This document shows positions 1 to 6,271 of a stretch of DNA of 14,322 nt, piece by piece. A program made the position numbers and the translations under genes. This DNA comes from Thiohalospira sp046546335 (GTDB lineage Bacteria > Pseudomonadota > Gammaproteobacteria > Thiohalospirales > Thiohalospiraceae), in assembly GCF_046546335.1 (NCBI RefSeq), contig NZ_JBKGYA010000035.1, one strand, 5' to 3'. The notes beneath the pieces are model-generated. The model was not told the DNA's origin. It searched no databases and saw nothing but the letters and a program-made list of their open reading frames with translations. Position 1 is the first letter of the stretch. Every line of letters starts with the position of its first letter.

Positions 1-1621
1 CGACGGCATCGCCATGGGCCACGGCGGCATGCTCTACTCCCTGCCCTCCCGGGAGATCATCGCCGACTCCGTGGAGTACATGGTCAACGCCCACTGCGCG
101 GATGCGCTGGTCTGCATCTCCAACTGCGACAAGATCACCCCCGGCATGCTCAATGCCGCCATGCGGCTGAACATCCCGACGATCTTCGTCTCCGGCGGGC
201 CCATGGAGTCGGGCAAGGCGGTCATCGGCGGCCAGGAGGTCCACCTGGACCTGGTGGACGCCATGGTCTCGGCGGCCAATCCCGGGCAGTCCGACGAGGA
301 CGTGAACACCATGGAGCGCTCCGCCTGCCCCACCTGCGGCTCCTGCTCCGGGATGTTCACCGCCAACTCCATGAACTGCCTCACCGAGGCGCTGGGGCTG
401 GCGTTGCCGGGCAACGGCTCCACCCTGGCCACCCACGCCGACCGCCGGGAGCTCTTCCTGCGCGCCGGGCGGACCATCGTGGACATGGCCCGGCGCTACT
501 ACGAGGGCGAGGATGGGTCGGTCCTGCCGCGCTCGGTGGCCCCCTTCGAGGCCTTCGAGAACGCCATGAGCCTGGACATCGCCATGGGCGGCTCCACCAA
601 CACCATCCTCCACCTGCTGGCGGCGGCCCAGGAGGGGGAGGTCCCCTTCACCATGGCCGACATCGACCGGCTCTCCCGGCGGGTGCCCAACCTCTGCAAG
701 GTGGCACCGGCCACCCAGCAGTACCACATGGAGGATGTCCACCGCGCCGGCGGGGTCTACGGGATCCTGGGCGAGCTGGAGCGCGGCGGCCTGCTCCACG
801 CCGACGTGCCCACCGTCCACGCCCCGAGCCTGGGCGAGGCCCTGGCGCAGTGGGACATCCGCCGCACCGACGACGAGGCGGTAGCGCAGTTCTACCGCGC
901 CGGGCCTGGCAACGTCCGCACCCAGGAGGCCTTCAGCCAGGACAAGCGCTGGCCGGCGCTGGATACCGACCGCCAGGGGGGCTGCATCCGCGATATCGAG
1001 CACGCCTACTCCACCGACGGCGGCCTGGCCGTACTGGAGGGCAACCTCGCCCCGCGCGGCTGCGTGGTGAAGACCGCCGGGGTGGACGAGTCCATCCTCA
1101 CCTTCACCGGGCCGGCCCGGATCTTCGAGAGCCAGGAGGCCGCGGTGGAGGGGATCCTGGGGGACCGGGTGCAGGCCGGCGACGTGGTCATCATCCGCTA
1201 CGAGGGGCCGCGCGGCGGGCCGGGCATGCAGGAGATGCTCTACCCCACCTCCTATCTCAAGTCGAAGGGGCTCGGTAAGGACTGCGCGCTCATCACCGAC
1301 GGCCGCTTCTCCGGCGGGACCTCGGGGCTGTCCATCGGCCACGTCTCCCCGGAGGCGGCCGAGGGCGGGGCCATCGGGCTGGTGGAGGAGGGCGACACCA
1401 TCGAGATCGACATCCCCCAGCGCTCCATCCGCATCGCCGTGGACGAGGCGGAGCTGGAGCGCCGGCGTCGGGCGATGAACGCCCGCGGTGAGGCGGCCTG
1501 GCTGCCCGCGGAGCGTCAGCGCCCGGTGAGCCAGGCCCTGCGCGCCTACGCGGCGCTGACCACCTCCGCCGACCGCGGCGCCGTGCGCGACGTGGACCAG
1601 ATCCGGCGGCTCTTCGGCTGA
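1..1621 (+). CDS. ilvD: Dihydroxy-acid dehydratase, 5'-truncated by the window edge
   Basis: Dehydrates 2,3-dihydroxy-3-methylbutanoate or -pentanoate to the 2-keto acids in valine, isoleucine and leucine synthesis (cytosol, Fe-S enzyme). The open frame runs from base 2 with no start in view. Its first residues, DGIAMGHGGM, match the family internally, so the ATG at 14 is not the real start and roughly 75 N-terminal residues are missing from a usual length near 612. Visible family signatures are CDKITPGM (from about 125), the cysteine-rich ACPTCGSCSGMFTANSMNC (from about 323), GGSTNT, the KTAGVDESIL segment, YEGPRGGPGMQEML and the C-terminal DGRFSGGTSGLSIGHVSPEA. These cover the Fe-S and Mg ligands and the active-site serine region. 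The end is intact (TGA). The downstream neighbours are unrelated. Identification is essentially certain. Confidence 0.97.
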   Translation, partial: DGIAMGHGGMLYSLPSREIIADSVEYMVNAHCADALVCISNCDKITPGMLNAAMRLNIPTIFVSGGPMESGKAVIGGQEVHLDLVDAMVSAANPGQSDEDVNTMERSACPTCGSCSGMFTANSMNCLTEALGLALPGNGSTLATHADRRELFLRAGRTIVDMARRYYEGEDGSVLPRSVAPFEAFENAMSLDIAMGGSTNTILHLLAAAQEGEVPFTMADIDRLSRRVPNLCKVAPATQQYHMEDVHRAGGVYGILGELERGGLLHADVPTVHAPSLGEALAQWDIRRTDDEAVAQFYRAGPGNVRTQEAFSQDKRWPALDTDRQGGCIRDIEHAYSTDGGLAVLEGNLAPRGCVVKTAGVDESILTFTGPARIFESQEAAVEGILGDRVQAGDVVIIRYEGPRGGPGMQEMLYPTSYLKSKGLGKDCALITDGRFSGGTSGLSIGHVSPEAAEGGAIGLVEEGDTIEIDIPQRSIRIAVDEAELERRRRAMNARGEAAWLPAERQRPVSQALRAYAALTTSADRGAVRDVDQIRRLFG

Positions 1622-1681
1622 GAGCAACGAGAACGGGATCAGTAGCGGTAGCGGTTATCCTGGCGCGGGGGCTGCGTCGGG

Positions 1682-1701
1682 GTTCCCGCCCGCGCGGGAA
1701 C
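1682..1701. repeat. dRS3/REP-like palindrome downstream of ilvD
   Basis: A perfect hairpin: GTTCCCGC, loop CCGC, GCGGGAAC. It has the layout GTTCCC-N8-GGGAAC, the same plan as the dispersed dRS3-type repeats (ATTCCC-N8-GGGAAT) known from Neisseria. It lies 61 nt after the ilvD stop and could help end ilvD transcription, but no T-tract follows. A second, 5-bp hairpin follows (CGGGC-N6-GCCCG, 1710-1725). A degenerate relative lies at 1961-1977. The repeat-family assignment is by resemblance only. Confidence 0.5.
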
Positions 1702-1744
1702 GACGAGAACGGGCATTTTGGCCCGAGGGCCGGCCGGCTCAGGT

Positions 1745-1774
1745 TTGCCCCGATCGGGCTTGTCCGGGTATATT
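1745..1774 (+). promoter_or_regulatory. Putative sigma70 promoter of the first microprotein gene
   Basis: -35 TTGCCC (1745-1750), 18-bp spacer, -10 TATATT (1769-1774), giving a start near 1781 and a leader of about 39 nt before the ATG at 1820. It sits in an AT-richer island in otherwise very GC-rich DNA. A perfect 10-bp palindrome, CCCGATCGGG (1749-1758), overlaps the -35/spacer and could be a repressor site. No FNR box is visible here, unlike at the downstream paralogue. Confidence 0.5.
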
Positions 1775-1819
1775 AAGCGGGTTTACCAACTCCAGACCCT
1801 GTTTATTGTGGGGGATCCC

Positions 1820-1939
1820 ATGAAGAAGTACTTCACCTTCCAGAGCGCGCCCATGACCATCGTCGTGGTGCTCGTCGTCCTCTCCTGGCTGAGCCTGCTG
1901 TCGGTGGTCCTCTTCGGCGAGTTCAGCGGCCGCTACTAG
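1820..1939 (+). CDS. 39-residue single-helix membrane microprotein, copy 1
   Basis: Function not recognised. The product starts MKKYFTFQ, has a hydrophobic span at about residues 11-33 that begins at P11 and carries W23, S25 and S28, then SVVLFG (28-33) and a short polar tail ending in RY. Positive charge at the N-terminus suggests an N-in, one-pass inner-membrane protein. It is 21/36 identical, without gaps, to the product of 2070-2180, including FTFQ, WLS and SVVLFG; that conservation is the main evidence it is real. An in-frame extension upstream to 1718 is possible but would contain the promoter at 1745-1774, so the ATG at 1820 was chosen. The ribosome site is modest (GGGGGA, 1810-1815). 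Size and topology resemble small accessory subunits of respiratory or transport complexes, but no known family motif was recognised. Confidence 0.68.
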   Translation: MKKYFTFQSAPMTIVVVLVVLSWLSLLSVVLFGEFSGRY

Positions 1940-1945
1940 GGCGAA

Positions 1946-1977
1946 GCCGCTCCCCGCGGCGTTCCCGCCGGGGCGGG
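1946..1977. repeat. Two small hairpins between the microprotein genes
   Basis: GCCGC-TCCCC-GCGGC (1946-1960) is followed at once by CCCGCC-GG-GGCGGG (1964-1977). The second lies in GTTCCCGCC...GCGGG (1961-1977), which matches 15 of 17 bases of 1682-1698, so it looks like a degenerate copy of the dRS3-like element upstream of copy 1. No T-tract follows. It may weakly attenuate read-through from the first microprotein gene or simply be a repeat. Confidence 0.4.
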
Positions 1978-1996
1978 TTCCCATCGCGGACTCCCA

Positions 1997-2010
1997 TTGA
2001 TCGACATCAA
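1997..2010 (+). promoter_or_regulatory. FNR/Anr-type box upstream of the second microprotein gene
   Basis: TTGAT-CGAC-ATCAA is a perfect match to the FNR/Anr consensus TTGAT-N4-ATCAA. The dyad extends to 8-bp arms (CCATTGAT / ATCAATGG, 1994-2013). The centre is at 2003.5. A weak -10-like TCTAGG at 2031-2036 would put the start near 2043-2045, which places the box at about -41, the class II activator position, with no recognisable -35. The site is intergenic, upstream of a gene with a strong ribosome site. Seen: the box and spacing. Known: FNR/Anr proteins bind such sites when oxygen is low. Inferred: anaerobic activation of the 36-residue product. Confidence 0.75.
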
Positions 2011-2054
2011 TGGCGACTCCATCCACCGGATCTAGGGTGGAGTGGAACCCGTTC

Positions 2055-2063
2055 AAAGGAGGG
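2055..2063 (+). promoter_or_regulatory. Strong Shine-Dalgarno of the second microprotein gene
   Basis: AAAGGAGGG with a 6-nt gap to the ATG at 2070, one of the best ribosome sites in the window. It fixes the start of this very short gene and implies high translation. Confidence 0.8.
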
Positions 2064-2069
2064 AGCGCC

Positions 2070-2180
2070 ATGAAGTCGATCTTCACCTTCCAGAACTTCC
2101 CGGTGGCCATCATCTTCGGGCTGGTGGCCCTGGGGTGGCTGAGCTTCTTCTCGGTGGTCCTCTTCGGCAGCGTCTCGTAG
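2070..2180 (+). CDS. 36-residue single-helix membrane microprotein, copy 2 (FNR box upstream)
   Basis: Function not recognised. The product starts MKSIFTFQNFP, has a hydrophobic span at about residues 11-33 with W23-L-S and aromatic F26-F27, then SVVLFG and a three-residue tail. It aligns without gaps to copy 1 (21/36 identical). At DNA level the 18 bases encoding SVVLFG are identical in the two genes, indicating tandem duplication with divergence. The start is fixed by the strong ribosome site at 2055-2063, and a terminator follows 38 nt after the stop, so this is a compact single-gene unit. The FNR-type box suggests induction at low oxygen, and hence a small partner of an anaerobic or microaerobic membrane complex; that role is inference. 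It could instead be a stress-type membrane microprotein. Confidence 0.78.
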   Translation: MKSIFTFQNFPVAIIFGLVALGWLSFFSVVLFGSVS

Positions 2181-2218
2181 GACCGCCGAGGGAGCCGGCA
2201 TCGGCCACGCAGGCAAAA

Positions 2219-2249
2219 GGGGCCGCACCCTCCGGGGTGCGGCCCCTTT
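2219..2249. terminator. Bidirectional intrinsic terminator between copy 2 and rpoH
   Basis: A 12-bp perfect GC-rich stem (2219-2230 with 2235-2246) and a TCCG loop. TTTCT follows on the right, and AAAA (2215-2218) precedes on the left and reads as U's in a leftward transcript. It lies 38 nt after the microprotein stop and about 50 nt after the rpoH stop on the other strand, so it can serve both converging units. Confidence 0.88.
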
Positions 2250-2295
2250 CTGCAGGAGAAGGAGGTAAGAGGAAGGCCGGCGATTCCGGCGGCGG

Positions 2296-3162
<867 letters not shown>

Positions 3163-3214
3163 GCAGTCCTCCCTCTCAGTGTTGTATATGCACTCATTCG
3201 TCATGGTCCCTATG

Positions 3215-3230
3215 ACCGGTGCTACCCGGT
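3215..3230 (-). promoter_or_regulatory. Small hairpin in the rpoH leader
   Basis: ACCGG-N6-CCGGT inside the presumed rpoH 5' leader, beside an overlapping GGTC/GACC pairing (3206-3218). It could fold in the mRNA. It does not pair with the Shine-Dalgarno at 3167-3174, so a thermosensor like that of E. coli rpoH cannot be claimed from this element. Confidence 0.3.
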
Positions 3231-3242
3231 TGAGTTCCCATG

Positions 3243-3272
3243 ATATTAGCGAAGTATAGCCCAGAGTGCTAA
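3243..3272 (-). promoter_or_regulatory. Putative rpoH promoter
   Basis: On the minus strand, TTAGCA (3267-3272), 18-bp spacer and TAATAT (3243-3248) give a start near 3236 and a leader of about 74 nt. A second -10-like TATACT (3253-3258) overlaps, so more than one start is possible. The small stem GCGCC/GGCGC followed by TTT (3271-3291, leftward) just after ftsX might partly end the upstream operon. Hexamer matches are moderate. Confidence 0.42.
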
Positions 3273-3310
3273 AGGCGCCACCGGCAGGCGCGCGGGTGGT
3301 CGGTTTCCGG

Positions 3311-4276
3311 TCAGCGGGGGGCGGTGGCGCGCAGGTGCCGGCCCACCTCGAACCAGGCCCCGGTCAGCCCCAGGAGGACCCCCAGGCCCACGGTGGCCCC
3401 GGCAATATCCAGGGGCAGCCAGTCCAGGTCGAAGCCGCTGTCGTAGAGGGCGGCGAGGTGGTCCACCGGCTCGCGCAGGAGGAGCAGGCCGGTGTTCACC
3501 AGCGCCACCGCCAGCAGCCCGCCGAAGAGGCCGTACCACAGCCCCATGTAGAGGAAGGGGCGGCGGATGAAGGCGTCGGTGGCGCCGATGAGCTGGGTGA
3601 TGGCGATCTCCTCCCGCCGGCTGGCGATGGCCAGGCGGATGGTGTTGCCGACGATGAGCAGGACCCCGGCGCCCAGGAGGCCGAAGAGGATCAGCGCCAG
3701 CCGCTCGCCGGTGGCCAGCAGCGCCTGCAGCCGCTCCAGCCAGGCGCGGTCCAGCCGCACCCGGTCGACGCCATCGAGCCCCTCCAGCGCCTCGCCCAGG
3801 CGCGAGACTGCCTCCGGGGAGCTGGCGGTGGGCTGGACCACCAGGGTGTGGGGCAGCGGGTTCTCCTCCAGGCTGTCCAGTACCGTCTCCAGCCCGGACT
3901 GCTCGCGGAACTGCTCCAGCGCCTCGTCCCGGGGGATGAGCCGCACGGCGATGACATCCTCCCGCCCCTCGATCCGGCCCACCAGCTCCCGCGCCTCTTC
4001 GCGGTCGCGGTCGAGCCCCATGAAGACGGAGATCCGAGAGGCTTCGCGGTCCCAGCCGGCGGCGACGCCGCTGGCCGTCTCCACCAGGGTCTGCAGGGCC
4101 GCCGGCAGCGCCAGGGCGATGGCGATGACCGCCGCGGTGAGCAGGGAAGAGAGGGGGGCGGCGAGGAGGCGGCGCAGGCTGTCGACCGCCTCGTCCCGGT
4201 GCTGGTCCAGCCGCCCGCGCAGGGCCTCCCGGGGCATCCCCCGGGAGGCGCCGCGGGCCGGTGTGCTCCGGCTCAC
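3311..4276 (-). CDS. ftsX: Cell-division ABC-transporter-like membrane protein FtsX
   Basis: Membrane partner of FtsE. The FtsEX complex acts at the septum, passing ATPase-driven change to periplasmic murein hydrolase activators such as EnvC. 321 residues. Topology matches the family: cytoplasmic N-terminus, TM1 at about 43-65, a large periplasmic loop (about 66-190), then three TM segments near 196-216, 246-268 and 289-311. The segment RREEIAITQLIGATDAFIRRPF is the conserved cytoplasmic coupling stretch before TM3 (first residues RREEIAITQLIG). The start is GTG (4276), overlapping the ftsE stop (GTGA, 4273-4276), which implies translational coupling. Context and topology make the call firm. 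Confidence 0.95.
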   Translation of the reverse strand: MSRSTPARGASRGMPREALRGRLDQHRDEAVDSLRRLLAAPLSSLLTAAVIAIALALPAALQTLVETASGVAAGWDREASRISVFMGLDRDREEARELVGRIEGREDVIAVRLIPRDEALEQFREQSGLETVLDSLEENPLPHTLVVQPTASSPEAVSRLGEALEGLDGVDRVRLDRAWLERLQALLATGERLALILFGLLGAGVLLIVGNTIRLAIASRREEIAITQLIGATDAFIRRPFLYMGLWYGLFGGLLAVALVNTGLLLLREPVDHLAALYDSGFDLDWLPLDIAGATVGLGVLLGLTGAWFEVGRHLRATAPR

Positions 4277-4953
4277 GCCGGCACCCCCGTGCGCTCGCCG
4301 GTGAGGCGACCCTCGCGCAGGCTCAGGGTCCGCCGGCCCAGCCGGCGGATGAGTTCCAGGTCGTGGGTGGCGACGAGGGTGGCCACGCCCACCTGGTTGA
4401 ACTGCTCGAACAGCCCCATGATCTCCCGGGAGAGGACCGGGTCGAGGTTACCGGTGGGCTCGTCGGCGAGGAGCAGGTCGGGCTTGTTCACCACCGCCCG
4501 GGCGATGCCCACGCGCTGGGCCTCGCCGCCGGAGAGGGTGATGGGGTAGCGCCGCTCCTTGTCCAGCAGCCCCACCATGTCCAGCGCGGCGCGGACGCGC
4601 CGGCCCACCTCCTGGCGGCGGAAGCCGGCGATGATCAGGGGCAGGGCGACGTTGGTGTAGACGTCGCGGTCGAAGAGCAGCCGGTGGTCCTGGAAGATCA
4701 TGCCCACGCGCCGGCGCAGGAAGGGGATCTGGCGCCGCCGGATCCGGGTGACGTTGCGCCCGACGACGAACATCTGCCCCTGGGAGGGCCGCTCCATGAG
4801 GGCGATGAGCTTGAGCAGGGTCGACTTGCCGGCGCCGGAGTGGCCGGTGAGGAAGGCCATCTCCCCCGCCTCCAGGGAGAGGTTGATGTCGCGCAGCGCA
4901 TCGTGGCCCTGGGGATAGCGCTTGAAGACGTGCTGGAGGTCGACGACGGCCAC
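4273..4953 (-). CDS. ftsE: Cell-division ATP-binding protein FtsE
   Basis: ABC-type ATPase that works with FtsX at the divisome. 226 residues, typical length. Seen: Walker A GHSGAGKST (37-45), Q-loop Q88 in GMIFQDHRLL, ABC signature LSGGE (140-144), Walker B LLLADE (160-165) followed by PTGNLD, and switch histidine H197 in ATHD. All catalytic residues are intact. The FQDHRLL stretch is characteristic of FtsE rather than other ABC ATPases. The start is GTG at 4953, with GAGGAG (4963-4968) 9 nt before it inside the end of ftsY, and 6 nt after the ftsY stop. Part of a tight ftsY-ftsE-ftsX operon. Confidence 0.97.
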   Translation of the reverse strand: MAVVDLQHVFKRYPQGHDALRDINLSLEAGEMAFLTGHSGAGKSTLLKLIALMERPSQGQMFVVGRNVTRIRRRQIPFLRRRVGMIFQDHRLLFDRDVYTNVALPLIIAGFRRQEVGRRVRAALDMVGLLDKERRYPITLSGGEAQRVGIARAVVNKPDLLLADEPTGNLDPVLSREIMGLFEQFNQVGVATLVATHDLELIRRLGRRTLSLREGRLTGERTGVPA

Positions 4954-4959
4954 CCGCGG

Positions 4960-6162
4960 CTACTCCTCGAACAGGGCGTCGACGAACTCCGCCGCGTCGA
5001 AGGGGCGCAGGTCCTCGGCCGATTCGCCGACGCCGATGAAGCGGATGGCGACCCCCTCCAGCTCCGCCGCCAGGGCAAAAAGGATCCCGCCCCGGGCGGT
5101 GCCGTCGAGCTTGGTCACCGTCAGCCCGGTCAGCGGGACCGACTGGTTGAACTGCTTGGCCTGGGATAGGGCGTTCTGGCCGGTGCCGCCGTCGATGACC
5201 AGCATGGTCTCGTGGGGTGCCTCGGGGATCTGCTTGGCGATGACCCGGCGCACCTTGGCCAGCTCCTCCATGAGGTTGCCCTGGGTGTGCAGACGGCCGG
5301 CGGTATCGATGATGACCACGTCGGCCCCCCGGGCGCGCCCGGCCTCCACGGCGTCGTGGGCCACCGCCCCCGGGTCGCCCCCCTCGGGGCCGCGGATCAC
5401 CGGCACGCCGGTGCGCTCGCCCCACTCCTGGAGCTGCTCGGCGGCGGCGGCGCGGAAGGTGTCCGCCGCCCCCAGGACTACCTCGCGCCCCTCGGCGCGG
5501 TAGCGCTGGGCGAGCTTGCCGATGGTGGTGGTCTTGCCGGTGCCGTTGACCCCGACCATGAGGATCACGAAGGGCCCCTCCCGGTCCTCGGGGAGGGTCA
5601 GTGGTCGGGCGGCCGGCGCGAGCAGGGCGGTGAGCTCCTCGCGCAGGGTCCCCACCAGTGCCCGGGGGTCGGTGAGTTCGCGGCGTGAGACCCGGCGGGT
5701 GAGGTCGTCGATGATGCGCTGGGTCGCCGTCACGCCGACGTCGGCGGTGAGCAGTTGCGTCTCCAGGTCCTCCAGGAGATCGTCGTCGATCTCCTTGCGG
5801 CCCAGGACCAGCGTCCCCAGCCCCTCGGCGAGGCTGGAGCGGGTCTTCGACAGGCGCTCGCGCAGCCGGCCGAAGAGGCCACCCTTCTTCCCCTCCTCCC
5901 CGCCGGCGTCCGTCTCCGGGGCGGGCTCCGGTTCGGGGGCCGGCTCGGGCACCGGCTCGGAACTCGTCGTCCCGGCGGCAGGTTCGGGCGCGGCCGCCTC
6001 CTCGCCGTCCTGCGGGCTCGCCTCCCCGGGATCGCGGGTAACCGGCGCCGCGGTCTCCGGGACCGCCTGCGATGCATCTTCCGGCGGGGCTTCCCCGAGC
6101 TGCTCCTCTTCCGGGGTCCCGGGCTCGGACCCCTTCCCCTTGCGCTTTCGGAAACCGAACAT
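4960..6162 (-). CDS. ftsY: Signal recognition particle receptor FtsY
   Basis: SRP receptor GTPase. Binds the Ffh-4.5S RNA-ribosome complex and hands nascent membrane proteins to the Sec translocon. 400 residues from the chosen ATG. The basic start MFGFRKRKGKG is followed by a long acidic, Pro/Ala/Glu-rich A domain (to about residue 105), then the NG domain: G1 GVNGTGKT (204-211), DTFRAAAAEQL, G3 DTAGR (286-290) and G4 TKLD (350-353), with GGTGQN and the C-terminal membrane-active GESAEDLRPF. GTG 6177 would add five residues. ATG 6162 is preferred because the protein then starts like other FtsY proteins, but neither has a clear ribosome site. First gene of the ftsYEX operon, divergent from the M16 operon across 109 nt. 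Confidence 0.96.
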   Translation of the reverse strand: MFGFRKRKGKGSEPGTPEEEQLGEAPPEDASQAVPETAAPVTRDPGEASPQDGEEAAAPEPAAGTTSSEPVPEPAPEPEPAPETDAGGEEGKKGGLFGRLRERLSKTRSSLAEGLGTLVLGRKEIDDDLLEDLETQLLTADVGVTATQRIIDDLTRRVSRRELTDPRALVGTLREELTALLAPAARPLTLPEDREGPFVILMVGVNGTGKTTTIGKLAQRYRAEGREVVLGAADTFRAAAAEQLQEWGERTGVPVIRGPEGGDPGAVAHDAVEAGRARGADVVIIDTAGRLHTQGNLMEELAKVRRVIAKQIPEAPHETMLVIDGGTGQNALSQAKQFNQSVPLTGLTVTKLDGTARGGILFALAAELEGVAIRFIGVGESAEDLRPFDAAEFVDALFEE

Positions 6163-6187
6163 GGCTCGTATGGTCACATAGTCTGGT

Positions 6188-6217
6188 ATGGCCGACGGCG
6201 TCGCCGTCGCGGGCCAT
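6188..6217. promoter_or_regulatory. Inverted repeat in the ftsY / M16 divergent region
   Basis: A compound dyad: outer arms ATGGCC (6188-6193) and GGCCAT (6212-6217) enclose GACGGCG-T-CGCCGTC (6194-6208), with three unpaired bases (GCG) on one side. It lies between two divergent operons, so it could be a shared operator or a leader hairpin. No clear sigma70 promoter pair was recognised on either strand of 6163-6271. Confidence 0.35.
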
Positions 6218-6271
6218 CATCCTAGCACTTGCCGCGCGGTGGGGATAACGCGCCGCGCGCGGAGGGACGAC

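Noticed and set aside
1718..1819. N-terminal extension of the first microprotein
   Set aside because: It would begin at a non-ATG codon, would contain the -35/-10 pair and would break the gapless alignment with copy 2, which starts at MK.
3163..3204. Longer rpoH start adding 14 residues
   Set aside because: The added residues are unlike the family, and the best ribosome site (3167-3174) lies inside this stretch and serves ATG 3162.
3163..3236. RNA thermosensor in the rpoH leader
   Set aside because: The visible hairpins do not sequester the Shine-Dalgarno or start codon. Folding including the coding region was not computed, so there is no support from inspection.
3266..4549. 427-codon plus-strand frame opposite ftsX and ftsE
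   Set aside because: Gln/Ala/Gly-rich shadow of the minus-strand genes, with no domain.
4448..6220. 590-codon minus-strand frame overlapping ftsE and ftsY in another frame
   Set aside because: Extremely Arg/Pro/Gly-rich. The same strand carries ftsE and ftsY with intact motifs.
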